A stretch of 64,000 bases of DNA from Halopseudomonas xiamenensis (GCF_014219065.1 NZ_JACLGO010000010.1:97065-161064); one strand, 5' to 3'; counted from the first letter of the stretch, positions 1 to 10,377 are shown. Numbers and translations are program-made. Notes: a model not told the origin generated them from the letters alone.

Positions 1-1
1 A

Positions 2-436
2 CGCAGCTACATGGGAGTCGAGCCGGGGCAGCCACTGGCCGGACTGCCGGTGGATCGCGTGTTCATCGGCTCCTGTACCAACGCGCGCATCGAGGACCTG
101 CGCGCCGCCGTGGCGATCCTGCGCGACCGCCGGGTGCACAGTCGGGTTCGTCAGGCGCTGGTGGTGCCCGGCTCCGGACTGGTGCGCCTGCAGGCCGAGC
201 GCGAGGGGCTGGATCGCATCTTCAAGGCGGCCGGATTCGAGTGGCGTGCGCCGGGTTGCTCCATGTGCCTGGGCATGAATGCCGACCGGCTCAACCCCGG
301 GGAACGCTGCGCGGCCACCTCCAATCGCAACTTCGAAGGGCGCCAGGGCAAGGGCGGTCGTACTCATCTCATGTCCCCGGCGATGGCGGCTGCTGCCGCG
401 GTGGCGGGTGAGCTGGTCGATTTCAGGAGCCTGTGA
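2..436 (+). CDS. leuC: 3-isopropylmalate dehydratase large subunit (LeuC), C-terminal part
   Basis: Only the last ~144 codons are in the window; the reading frame enters at base 2 and ends at a TGA at 434-436. The protein is the [4Fe-4S] subunit of the isomerase that converts 2-isopropylmalate to 3-isopropylmalate in leucine synthesis. Visible family signatures are [13 protein letters not shown] (cluster cysteine), the second cluster cysteine pair in GCSMCLGMN, and NRNFEGRQG near the C-terminus. leuD follows after 3 bp, so both subunits are co-expressed. The true start lies upstream of the window. A related aconitase-type hydro-lyase acting in a catabolic route cannot be excluded, given the PrpR-type regulator downstream. 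Confidence 0.93.
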   Translation, partial: RSYMGVEPGQPLAGLPVDRVFIGSCTNARIEDLRAAVAILRDRRVHSRVRQALVVPGSGLVRLQAEREGLDRIFKAAGFEWRAPGCSMCLGMNADRLNPGERCAATSNRNFEGRQGKGGRTHLMSPAMAAAAAVAGELVDFRSL

Positions 437-439
437 CAC

Positions 440-1078
440 ATGCAACCACTGATCACGCATTCGGGAACCATCATTCCCTTGAACCGGGCCAACATCGATA
501 CCGACATGTTGTTGCCCAAGCAGTACCTGAAAAGTCTGGAATCCCATGGCTTCGGTGCCTTTCTGTTCGATGACGAGCGTTATCTGGACCCGGGGGAAAT
601 CGACACGCCACTGGCCTCACGGCGGGAGAATCCCGATTTCATCCTCAACCAGGAGCCCTATCGACACGGCAGCGTGGTGCTGGCCCAGGCCAATTTCGGC
701 TGTGGTTCCAGCCGCGAACATGCGGTCTGGGCGCTACGGGATTTCGGCGTGCGGGTGATCATCGCCCCCAGCTTCGGCGATATCTTCAGCAATAACTGCT
801 TCAACAACGGCCTGCTGCCGCTGACCTTGCCCCAGGCTGACATCGACCAACTGTTCGCCCTGACACAGGCTGATACCGGCCTGCAGGCGCAGCTGGACCT
901 GGTTGAAAAGACCCTGCGGGTCGGTAGCCATGACTGGGCCTTCGAGCTTGACGAGGGGCGTCGCCAGCGGCTGCTCAGCGGGCTGGACGAAATTGGTGAG
1001 ACTTTGCAATATGCTGGGCGTATAAAGGATTACGAGGCCGGAAGACGGCGGGAGGAGCCCTGGGTTTTCCGTGCCTGA
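440..1078 (+). CDS. leuD: 3-isopropylmalate dehydratase small subunit (LeuD)
   Basis: 212 aa, a normal length for LeuD. It is the swivelling subunit that completes the active site of isopropylmalate isomerase with LeuC. Signatures are NIDTDMLLPKQYLK near the N-terminus, FGCGSSREHAVWAL around residues 85-100 and IIAPSFGDIFSNN after it. The ATG lies 3 bp after the leuC stop, giving tight coupling. leuB, the usual next gene in Pseudomonas leuCD operons, is not here; a sigma-54 activator follows instead. The enzyme family call is secure, but whether this copy serves leucine synthesis or a catabolic pathway is open. Confidence 0.92.
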   Translation: MQPLITHSGTIIPLNRANIDTDMLLPKQYLKSLESHGFGAFLFDDERYLDPGEIDTPLASRRENPDFILNQEPYRHGSVVLAQANFGCGSSREHAVWALRDFGVRVIIAPSFGDIFSNNCFNNGLLPLTLPQADIDQLFALTQADTGLQAQLDLVEKTLRVGSHDWAFELDEGRRQRLLSGLDEIGETLQYAGRIKDYEAGRRREEPWVFRA

Positions 1079-1117
1079 GCACTGTTCCCTCCCTATAACA
1101 ATAAAAGAGGTCAGAAG

Positions 1118-2980
1118 GTGGAATTTGCCAATGCGGAACTTGATCGGGTCAGGGTGTGCCTGATCGGCAACTCCAAGCTGAGCCGGCTGGTGCATAGCCT
1201 CATCCCCGAGTTCGAGGCCCTGGCCAGCATCACCATCATCGACAACATCTTCAACGATGCGGTGCGCGCAGCGCGGGATCTGATCGAACGCCAGGCGGTG
1301 GATGTGTTCATCAGCGCCGGCGCCAACGCCTTCTATCTGAAGGACACCTTGCCGATACCCGTACTGGGGCTGAAGGTGGAGCAGGCGGACCTGATCCAGG
1401 CGGTACTCACTGCCCGGCGGATTTCCTCGCGCATCCTGCTGCTCACCTACGAGCGGCAGGAAACCAACGTCGAAATGCTCGGACTGTTCGATGACTTCGA
1501 GCTGTCGCACCACACCTACAGCACCGCCGAGCACGCCAAGGAACTCTTCCATAACCTGCGCGACCAGGGGTTCGGCGTGGTCATCGGCTCCAGTTATGCC
1601 TGCGATCTGGCCGAGCAATGGGGGCTGGATTCGGTATTGCTGTATTCGCGCGAGTCCTGCCGCAACCTGATCCGCAAGGCGATACGCCACGCTGGCGCGG
1701 CCAAGCGCCAGCAACAGCAGCGTGCGCTGGTGCAGTTTCTGCTGGAGCAGTCGAGCAATGCCCAGATACTGACCAACCGCGAGGGCGCTATCGTGGCCTG
1801 GAATACCGGCGCCACCAACCTGGTACCTTCGATAGCGCGCCGCCGTTGGCTGGATGGCCTGGTTGATGCCAGGGTGCTGGAAGCCGACAGCATCAGCGCC
1901 GAAGGGCTGTTACTGGGTGAGCGCTTGTGCAGCCTCAGCAAGCAGCCGTTCGAGGTCGAAGGTGAGCGGGTCGGTTTCCTCTACCATCTGGTACCCAGCC
2001 CGGTGGCCCTGGAGAAGGGCGACAACCGCCGGCTGGTATACCACTCCAGCCGCATGGCCGACGTGCAGAACCAATTGCTGATCTACGGGGCCACGCCCAG
2101 TACCGTGCTGATCCGCGGCGAAACGGGTACCGGCAAGGAACTGGCCGCACGCCAGGTACATGACGTCAGTGCCCATGCGGACGGGCCCTTCGTCGCCATC
2201 AACTGCGGTGCCATTCCGGCCGAGCTGTTCGAGTCGGAACTGTTCGGTTATGCCGAGGGCGCCTTTACCAGCGCCAAGAGTGGTGGCAAGTCGGGCCTGC
2301 TGGAAAGCGCCAACGGCGGTACCTTCTTCATGGACGAGATCAACTCGCTGCCGCTGGCCCAGCAGGCCAAGCTGCTCAGGGTGCTGCAGGAACGGGAGGT
2401 CTCGCCGGTCGGCTCGCGGCGTTCCATTCCGCTGGATATCAAGTTCGTTGCGGCGGCCAACGTCGACCTGATGGAGGAGGTACGGGCGGGGCGTTTTCGC
2501 GAGGACCTGTACTACCGCATCAGTACCTTCCAGGTGCACATTCCACCGCTGCGTGAACGCCAGGAGGATATCCCGGTGCTCACCGAGTTCCTCATGCGCA
2601 ACGAGTCGCTGCGCTACGGCATCGAGGTGGCCATCGACGAACTGGTCAAGGGCGTCACGCCGATCTTTCGGCGCTACCGCTGGCCCGGTAACGTGCGGGA
2701 ACTGGAAAACTACGTCGAGCGCCTGGTGGTGTCGCTCAAGCTGTACGGCAACTGGGAGGTGCTGGTGGAAGCGCTGCCGCGAATCCTGCCCGAACTCTAC
2801 GAGCAACCTCCGGCGGAGCCACGCGGTGGACACCTGCATAACATCGAGCAGGAGGAGATCGTCAAGGCCTTGCAGATGTTCGGCGGCAACAAGGGCCAGG
2901 CCGCAGAATACCTCGGCATCAGCCAGACTACGCTATGGCGGCGGCTCAAGCGCTTGCGTGGCGGCGAGGAGGAGCTATAG
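1118..2980 (+). CDS. PrpR-type sigma-54-dependent transcriptional activator
   Basis: 620 aa with a GTG start preceded by AGAGG seven bases upstream. Domain order: an N-terminal PrpR sensor domain (about residues 1-190), a PAS-like linker (about 205-300), an AAA+ sigma-54 interaction domain (about 305-545) and a Fis-type helix-turn-helix at the C-terminus (GQAAEYLGISQTTLWRRLKR). Walker A is GETGTGKE at residue 334. The sigma-54 contact loop reads GAFTSA near residue 381 instead of the consensus GAFTGA. PrpR domains sense small organic acids such as 2-methylcitrate in the propionate regulator. It follows leuCD by 39 bp in the same direction, so it may share their transcript and regulate them or an unseen target. 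The ligand is unknown. Confidence 0.88.
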   Translation: MEFANAELDRVRVCLIGNSKLSRLVHSLIPEFEALASITIIDNIFNDAVRAARDLIERQAVDVFISAGANAFYLKDTLPIPVLGLKVEQADLIQAVLTARRISSRILLLTYERQETNVEMLGLFDDFELSHHTYSTAEHAKELFHNLRDQGFGVVIGSSYACDLAEQWGLDSVLLYSRESCRNLIRKAIRHAGAAKRQQQQRALVQFLLEQSSNAQILTNREGAIVAWNTGATNLVPSIARRRWLDGLVDARVLEADSISAEGLLLGERLCSLSKQPFEVEGERVGFLYHLVPSPVALEKGDNRRLVYHSSRMADVQNQLLIYGATPSTVLIRGETGTGKELAARQVHDVSAHADGPFVAINCGAIPAELFESELFGYAEGAFTSAKSGGKSGLLESANGGTFFMDEINSLPLAQQAKLLRVLQEREVSPVGSRRSIPLDIKFVAAANVDLMEEVRAGRFREDLYYRISTFQVHIPPLRERQEDIPVLTEFLMRNESLRYGIEVAIDELVKGVTPIFRRYRWPGNVRELENYVERLVVSLKLYGNWEVLVEALPRILPELYEQPPAEPRGGHLHNIEQEEIVKALQMFGGNKGQAAEYLGISQTTLWRRLKRLRGGEEEL

Positions 2981-2991
2981 CCGGCAGCAGC

Positions 2992-3384
2992 TCAGTCTGC
3001 GCGCGCCCCGCGCATGGCGATGGCCTCGATCTCGAACATGAGTTGCGGCATCGCCAGCGCCTTTACCTCGACAATGCTGTCGGCGGGATAGGGCGGCGAG
3101 AAGTAGCGTCGCCGCAGCTCGACCACCTCGGGAAAATACTGCATGTCGGTCATGAAGATGGTGACCTTCACCACCTCCTCCAGCCCGGAACCCGCCGCTT
3201 CGAGAATGGCGCGCAGATTGCCGAAGGCGGTTTCGGCCTGTAGCCGAAAGTCGCCGGCACCCACCACCTCGCCCTGAGCATCGAGCGCGGCCTGCCCCGA
3301 GACGAAGATCCACTGGCCAACGGCGATGGCCTGCGACAGGGCGAAAGGCTCGAAGGGGTCCGGTTGGGTATGTATACGCTGCAT
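2992..3384 (-). CDS. RidA family (YjgF/YER057c/UK114) protein
   Basis: 130 aa. The ATG at 3384 was chosen because GGAG precedes it at a good distance and the protein then begins at the family's usual point; longer upstream readings have unlikely sequence. RidA proteins hydrolyse reactive enamine/imine intermediates released by PLP enzymes; subfamilies act in amine catabolism. The body (GQWIFVSGQAALD, NLRAILEAAGSGLEEVVK, FMTDMQYFPEV) is clear RidA. The C-terminus is slightly divergent: the arginine of the usual RIEIEAIA signature is replaced (MFEIEAIAM), so canonical deaminase activity is uncertain. It converges on the sigma-54 activator with an 11-bp gap. Confidence 0.88.
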   Translation of the reverse strand: MQRIHTQPDPFEPFALSQAIAVGQWIFVSGQAALDAQGEVVGAGDFRLQAETAFGNLRAILEAAGSGLEEVVKVTIFMTDMQYFPEVVELRRRYFSPPYPADSIVEVKALAMPQLMFEIEAIAMRGARAD

Positions 3385-3708
3385 GACAAGACTCCAGTGG
3401 CAGATGGCAGGGATAACGCAGCAAGAAACGCACCAGCAGGCGCAAAGCCTTGGTCCCAGCTGCCGGTTTGCCAATGGCTGTTCGCTGACAAGCAGTTGCC
3501 CACTGCAATCTGCAACGAAGCGCTTCATCCTGAACCGGCCCAGCGCCGTGACCGGGTACAGGGAGGCCGGGCTGGCGTGGCCGGCAAGACCTTGGCACTC
3601 ATATTGCTGAAAGGGTTGTTGGCACCTCCGGTGGTGAAGGGCCGGAAGCTTTCGAGCTTCTGCCCGCAGCTGTGTACCGTCCGGAGAATCTGGGGGCAGG
3701 GGGAGAGC

Positions 3709-4560
3709 ATGAATCGATTATGGGTCATGGCGGCGCTACCGCCGCTGGTCTGGGGCAGTACCTATCTGGTCACCACCGAATGGTTGCCGGCGGATCGGCC
3801 GCTGACCGCTGCGGTACTGCGCATCCTGCCGGTAGGGCTGTTGATGGTGCTGCTGACCCGCCACCGGCCGCAGCGGGCCGAGTGGCCGCGCCTGCTGTTG
3901 ATCAGCGCGCTGTGCATGTCGCTGCTGCATTGGCCATTGTTCGTCAGCGCCTATCGCCTGCCGGGCGGGCTGGCGGCCTTGCTGATCTGCACGCAGCCAC
4001 TGTTGGTGGTGGTCTTTGCCTGGCTGCTATTCCGCCAGCACACCGCCAGGCAGACGGTGCTGGGCGTGTTGCTCGGCCTGATCGGGGTTGCCCTGGTACT
4101 GGTCTCGCCAAGCCGGCTGGTCTGGGACGGGGTCGGCATCTTCGCCGCCACGGTGGCGGCTGTCAGCATGGCGCTGGGCACCCTGTTGATCAAGCGCTGG
4201 CAGATGCCCATCCCGCTGCTGGCCTTCACCGGATGGCAACTGCTGCTGGGTGGATTGCTGTTGCTACCGTTGATGCTGTGGTACGAGGGGCTGCCACCTG
4301 CGCTGCATGCCGGCGAGCTGGGCGGTTATCTCTACCTGGCGGTGCTGGGCACGGGGTTGCCCTATTTGCTGTGGTTTCGCGCTCTGCGCGGACTGGACCC
4401 GGTGTTCATGTCGATTCTGTTGCTGCTCAGCCCGTTGTCGGCACTGGTATTGGGCTATTGGTTCCTCGGCCAGGGGCTGACTGTCTGGCAATGGCTTGGG
4501 GCTGGTTGTGTGTTTGCCGGGATAGTGTTTAGTCAGTGGCGTTTCAGGACTGAGTGTTAA
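3709..4560 (+). CDS. EamA/DMT-family inner-membrane transporter
   Basis: 283 aa. The ATG at 3709 follows GGGGGAGAGC, a strong ribosome-binding site; the open frame reaches further upstream but that part is not protein-like. The sequence is built from about ten hydrophobic helices in two EamA repeats, starting WVMAALPPLVWGSTYL and with the second half from about residue 140. Members of the drug/metabolite transporter superfamily export metabolites or amino acids; the substrate cannot be read from sequence. Divergent from the RidA gene. It is the last backbone gene before the CRISPR array, whose decayed end begins about 180 bp downstream. Confidence 0.85.
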   Translation: MNRLWVMAALPPLVWGSTYLVTTEWLPADRPLTAAVLRILPVGLLMVLLTRHRPQRAEWPRLLLISALCMSLLHWPLFVSAYRLPGGLAALLICTQPLLVVVFAWLLFRQHTARQTVLGVLLGLIGVALVLVSPSRLVWDGVGIFAATVAAVSMALGTLLIKRWQMPIPLLAFTGWQLLLGGLLLLPLMLWYEGLPPALHAGELGGYLYLAVLGTGLPYLLWFRALRGLDPVFMSILLLLSPLSALVLGYWFLGQGLTVWQWLGAGCVFAGIVFSQWRFRTEC

Positions 4561-4736
4561 AGTTGGCTAGTCCATTTATCGATAAGCTGAGAGTTACAAT
4601 GTTAAGTTATCTCCTGTCTAAACTCGTAATGCTTCGATTGCTATGCGGCGATGAAACGTGACCGAAACTACAGGATGTCCGCTTCTTGATTAGTTGGCTA
4701 CTGGGGTCAGAAGCTCCCAAGAAGATTGACTGGCCC
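4561..4736. other. Leader-distal flank of CRISPR array, no gene seen
   Basis: 176 bp of AT-richer sequence between the EamA transporter stop and the oldest CRISPR repeat. No convincing ORF, tRNA or terminator is visible. It marks the junction between backbone and the CRISPR-Cas locus. Confidence 0.5.
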
Positions 4737-7572
4737 TGATTTATCCCCGTAGGTGCGGGGAACACCACCGGGTTATAAAGCGTCACCACTCCGGCATCGG
4801 TTAATCCCCGCAGGTGCGGGGAACACCGCACGTCCGGTGCCAGTTTCTCGATACTCGACGGTTAATCCCCGCAGGTGCGGGGAACACACCTTGGTTCTGA
4901 CCCGTTTAGTTTGCGCTTTCGGTTAATCCCCGCAGGTGCGGGGAACACGCTGCAACCTCCATCTACACCTCACTTCTTCGCGGTTAATCCCCGCAGGTGC
5001 GGGGAACACGTGCTGCCGACCATCTACGGCGAGGAGGGCATCGGTTAATCCCCGCAGGTGCGGGGAACACCGCTTGCTGTACCCGGCGCGGATGGCCGCA
5101 GCCGGTTAATCCCCGCAGGTGCGGGGAACACTGTATGACCGGCACCCAGAGACCCCGGGCTTTCGGTTAATCCCCGCAGGTGCGGGGAACACAGATCGGC
5201 AGAACAGCGCGGGCTGGCCTTTACCGGTTAATCCCCGCAGGTGCGGGGAACACCGCAGCAAAGCTGTACGACGCCACGCGTTTATCGGTTAATCCCCGCA
5301 GGTGCGGGGAACACCTCATATCGTTTCTTGCTGGACATGATTCCTCCGGTTAATCCCCGCAGGTGCGGGGAACACCACCAGATATACCGCTGGCGGGTCC
5401 GGCCTTGCGGTTAATCCCCGCAGGTGCGGGGAACACGTTGGCGATGCGGTAGTCACGCTGCAGAACAGCGGTTAATCCCCGCAGGTGCGGGGAACACGCC
5501 AATCCGGTATCGCCAGCCTTGTCCGCTTTCGGTTAATCCCCGCAGGTGCGGGGAACACGCAAGCTGGATGGATGTCAGGAATGTTTCCATCGGTTAATCC
5601 CCGCAGGTGCGGGGAACACTACGCCGAATCCTGCACAAGACCGCGCTCCAGCGGTTAATCCCCGCAGGTGCGGGGAACACGATGAATCGCTGGCAGTGGA
5701 TAAACACGCCGTCGGTTAATCCCCGCAGGTGCGGGGAACACGGATGACTGAGGGAGGGAATCGACACATTTGGCGGTTAATCCCCGCAGGTGCGGGGAAC
5801 ACGCCGGGTCAGTGATGGCGTGATCGGCAAGATCCGGTTAATCCCCGCAGGTGCGGGGAACACAGCCGAGGCTATGAACTGACATTCGGCGATGCCGGTT
5901 AATCCCCGCAGGTGCGGGGAACACATCGACACACCCCGCGAGGGAATGCCCATGTACGGTTAATCCCCGCAGGTGCGGGGAACACGGCATGACAAAGGCA
6001 TCCAGCAACTTGCTGACCGGTTAATCCCCGCAGGTGCGGGGAACACCATGTCGTAACAGTTGCACATATCCCTCACCTCGGTTAATCCCCGCAGGTGCGG
6101 GGAACACGTACATGCTGGCGATGTCGCGCAGGTTGACCTCGGTTAATCCCCGCAGGTGCGGGGAACACCAGCTTGGTCATGCCGGTAGATAGGCTGTCCG
6201 CGGTTAATCCCCGCAGGTGCGGGGAACACCACCCCATGGACCTGAATGGCGGTGATCGGGACGGTTAATCCCCGCAGGTGCGGGGAACACGCAAGCACCG
6301 GCGCGGGGCCACGCTGAATGCGCGGTTAATCCCCGCAGGTGCGGGGAACACGCCGGACGCCTGATATCAACTAACCACGGCCCCGGTTAATCCCCGCAGG
6401 TGCGGGGAACACGACAGGGACGAATGGGTTGCCGAAAACGGTTGCGGTTAATCCCCGCAGGTGCGGGGAACACGTATCGGCAAGCTGGATCAGCTCAAGA
6501 TGGAGCGGTTAATCCCCGCAGGTGCGGGGAACACGTCGTCACCGGCGTTATCCGCGCGCTCAGGCACCGGTTAATCCCCGCAGGTGCGGGGAACACTGAT
6601 GCAACAGCGGCAAGGCTGCCTAGCTTTTCGGTTAATCCCCGCAGGTGCGGGGAACACGCCAAAAGCACCCTGAGCTACCCGATAATGGGCGGTTAATCCC
6701 CGCAGGTGCGGGGAACACTACCAGAGCATCAACGTCGATCACGGCAGCAGCGGTTAATCCCCGCAGGTGCGGGGAACACTGTCAACGCCCATAGAGACAA
6801 ACACACTCCGGCGGTTAATCCCCGCAGGTGCGGGGAACACGGGAGCTCGCCATCCGCGATTGAGCGCATGATCGGTTAATCCCCGCAGGTGCGGGGAACA
6901 CTCTGTCACGCTCGCGAATGTAGGCGTTGAATGCGGTTAATCCCCGCAGGTGCGGGGAACACTCCAGAGTGGGCGCCCTGGCCCCCGGCGTGTCCGGTTA
7001 ATCCCCGCAGGTGCGGGGAACACAGGCTGACCAAGCGCGATCAGCAGATGGGTGACGGTTAATCCCCGCAGGTGCGGGGAACACATTTCCCAGACAACGC
7101 GATGCGCCAGCATAAGCGGTTAATCCCCGCAGGTGCGGGGAACACTTCGTCCAGGGTCATGCGGCCGCCCTCCACTGCGGTTAATCCCCGCAGGTGCGGG
7201 GAACACATCCCGACCTATGGGCGGCCCTGCTCGCCTGGCGGTTAATCCCCGCAGGTGCGGGGAACACATAGCTTGATTTCCACGAACGATATAGCCGTCC
7301 GGTTAATCCCCGCAGGTGCGGGGAACACCGGTTGCGGATACCCAGCGTCTCGCTGATGGCCGGTTAATCCCCGCAGGTGCGGGGAACACTCCCCAGAGCC
7401 TTCCTCAGTCGAGGTGGTCAGCGGTTAATCCCCGCAGGTGCGGGGAACACTCGTGCAGGTCGGCATCCGGCCACAGACCTACCGGTTAATCCCCGCAGGT
7501 GCGGGGAACACGATCCGCGCCCATTCGAGGGCGATAAGGACCACGGTTAATCCCCGCAGGTGCGGGGAACAC
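4737..7572 (-). CRISPR. Type I-E CRISPR array, 47 repeats and 46 spacers
   Basis: A 29-bp repeat recurs with a strict 61-bp period (repeat starts 4737, 4798, 4859 ... 7544). Read on the minus strand it begins GTGTTCCCCGC and ends GGGGATTAACCG, the orientation of the E. coli type I-E repeat, with a CCCCGC/GCGGGG stem. Spacers are 32 bp except one of 33 bp (6535-6567). No two spacers look identical by eye. The repeat at 4737-4765 is degenerate (several changes in its first half and GTAGG for GCAGG), as expected at the leader-distal end; all others look identical. Transcription is therefore leftward from the leader beside cas2. The length and uniformity suggest an active array. Confidence 0.99.
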
Positions 7573-7637
7573 TCTTAGCATAACCGACTGTTCCTTAAAG
7601 GAAAAATCGGCAGCTAAATTTCTACCAATTTTCCTTG
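7573..7637 (-). promoter_or_regulatory. CRISPR leader
   Basis: 65 bp of AT-rich sequence (runs of A/T such as AAAATTGG and GATTTTTCC on the minus strand) between the cas2 stop and the first repeat. Its position at the end with intact repeats, next to cas2, and upstream in the direction of array transcription identifies it as the leader that drives pre-crRNA and receives new spacers. It is short; part of the functional leader may extend into the end of cas2. Confidence 0.75.
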
Positions 7638-8863
<1,226 letters not shown>

Positions 8864-8865
8864 GC

Positions 8866-9690
8866 TCAGTTGTCCTCACTGAGGAGCGGGGTGCGAGTGG
8901 TTTCAAGCAATACGCGCATTTGCCGAATGGCCAATTCATTCAACTTCTTCAGGCGGTCAGGCTGGGGTAAGCCTTCGGCAATAAAATGGGCATTCATTGT
9001 TTCCATATTGGCCAGACAGACCAACTGGTGAATATTGGCATGATCCCGGATATTACCCTTCAGGGTCGGGTTTGCATCTCGCCATTGCTTGGCGGTGACG
9101 CCAAATAGAGCCATGTTGAGCAGATCGGCTTCGCTGGCATAGACAAAGCTGATCTGTTTGGGAGACAAGGTTTCGGGGATCAGGTTTTCGCGGATCGCAT
9201 CGGTATGGATCAGATAGTTGACCTTGGCCAGGTTGCGCCGGATATCCCAGCCCAGCTGTTGAAACTCCTGCTCCTTGAGGCGCTGGAACTCCTTGATCAG
9301 GTAAAGCTTGAACTCCACCGAAATCCAGCTGGCGAACTCGAAGGCAATGTCTTTCTGGGCAAAGGTGCCTCCGCCGTAGCGCCCAGCCTTGGAAATCAGT
9401 CCGATCGCACCCGTCTGCTCAATCCATTGCTTGGGTGTCAGGGTGAAACTGTTGAGACCGGCTTGTTTTTTAAAGTCATCGAATTCGATGACTTTAAAAC
9501 TCGGATTGTTGAGCTGCTCCCAGATTCCGAGGAATTCGATAGTGTTACGGTTACGCAACCAGTTGCCGATAATGATGCCGGTTCGATCCCCACCCTTGTA
9601 GCGCGCAATGTCTGTAATACAGATATATTCCACACCATTCTTGGAATGGGTGGCGATGTCCTGCTCCAGTACCTGCAGCTTGGCTTTCAT
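8866..9690 (-). CDS. KilA-N domain protein embedded in the cas operon
   Basis: 274 aa. The N-terminal half (about residues 15-120) is a KilA-N DNA-binding domain: YICITDIARYK, GIIIGNWLRNRNTIEFLGIW, KQWIEQTGAIGLISKAGRYG, FEFASWISVEFKLYLIKEFQ. The C-terminal half (about 150-270) is the conserved partner region of this phage-antirepressor-like family (FVYASEADLLNMALFGVTAKQW, shown here in part of the family body). KilA-N proteins are common in phages and mobile elements, where they bind DNA. Here the gene sits 24 bp after cas6e and 2 bp before cas1, same strand, so it is part of the operon. It is AT-richer than the backbone and contains a 32-bp perfect palindrome. Not a known cas gene; a role in regulating or modulating adaptation is inference. 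Confidence 0.88.
   Translation of the reverse strand: MKAKLQVLEQDIATHSKNGVEYICITDIARYKGGDRTGIIIGNWLRNRNTIEFLGIWEQLNNPSFKVIEFDDFKKQAGLNSFTLTPKQWIEQTGAIGLISKAGRYGGGTFAQKDIAFEFASWISVEFKLYLIKEFQRLKEQEFQQLGWDIRRNLAKVNYLIHTDAIRENLIPETLSPKQISFVYASEADLLNMALFGVTAKQWRDANPTLKGNIRDHANIHQLVCLANMETMNAHFIAEGLPQPDRLKKLNELAIRQMRVLLETTRTPLLSEDN
9468..9499. repeat. 32-bp perfect palindrome inside the KilA-N gene
   Basis: Two 16-bp arms with no loop, left arm TTTTAAAGTCATCGAA, centred on an EcoRI-like GAATTC at 9481-9486. In the gene it encodes FKVIEFDDFK, and because of perfect symmetry the other strand encodes the same peptide. It could be a binding site or an mRNA hairpin; the encoded motif is itself a usual part of the family. 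Confidence 0.95.
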
Positions 9691-9714
9691 GGCTCGTCTT
9701 CTTCCCTGTTGTAT

Positions 9715-10377
9715 CTACATGGGCTTGACCAGCAGCAGACCGCATCCGAACCCCTTGCTGTGACCGACACCTTCCAGTAATGCGGTGCGCAAACGTTCCG
9801 GGTCGCTGACCTGGGCTACGCCCTGATAATCGAGACTGGAGTATTCGATATTGTTGCCCTTGCGTCGGAGCCGGTGTTGACGATAGCCATTCTGCAGCAG
9901 GCTTTCGGGCCTGATCGACAACCCCCAGTGTTCGGCACGTTCCAACAACCAGGCCCGGCCGGCTGCATCGCGTATCTCTGACAGCCGCTCCTGTTGCTGG
10001 CCAGTCGCGCTCTGTTTGGCATGCATCAGGACATCATGCCGGCGAGAGCGGCCACTTTCCTGGCGCACGCTGACCGTAGGATTGGCACGCAGATCAAAGC
10101 GTAACCATGCCCCTTGTTCCAGTTGTGGTGCATAAGGTTTGCTCTTGATATCGAACAAGCCTGAGTCCGGTTGCGGTGGGCGGGCGGATACAACGTAGAA
10201 GCTGCGCTCGTCCTCCAGGCGTCGAAACAGAAAGTCCCGGGGCATGTCATCCCCGGGAAACAGCCGCCAGATCAATGCGTGATCCCGGTAGGGCTCACCG
10301 TGTCGTGCCAGATTGCGCAGCCAGTCATCCTGTCTCAGGCTGGCCACCAGGCGGACATGGGAAAAATAATGGCTCAT
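9715..10377 (-). CDS. cas6e: CRISPR pre-crRNA endoribonuclease Cas6e
   Basis: 220 aa. The start at 10377 overlaps the cas5e stop (ATGA), the usual coupling in these operons; the frame extends 10 codons further upstream but inside cas5e. Cas6e cuts pre-crRNA at the base of the repeat hairpin and stays bound to the 3' handle in Cascade. Visible: N-terminal YFSHVRLVASLR, the likely catalytic His region YRDHALIWRLFP followed by RDFLFRRLE (as in E. coli CasE), and the C-terminal glycine-rich loop GHSKGFGCGLLLV. Confidence 0.95.
   Translation of the reverse strand: MSHYFSHVRLVASLRQDDWLRNLARHGEPYRDHALIWRLFPGDDMPRDFLFRRLEDERSFYVVSARPPQPDSGLFDIKSKPYAPQLEQGAWLRFDLRANPTVSVRQESGRSRRHDVLMHAKQSATGQQQERLSEIRDAAGRAWLLERAEHWGLSIRPESLLQNGYRQHRLRRKGNNIEYSSLDYQGVAQVSDPERLRTALLEGVGHSKGFGCGLLLVKPM

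Noticed and set aside
6400..6696. Open frame with repeated IPAGAGNT-type peptide inside the CRISPR array
   Set aside because: It is a translation of consecutive CRISPR repeats; no ribosome-binding site and spacers supply the rest.
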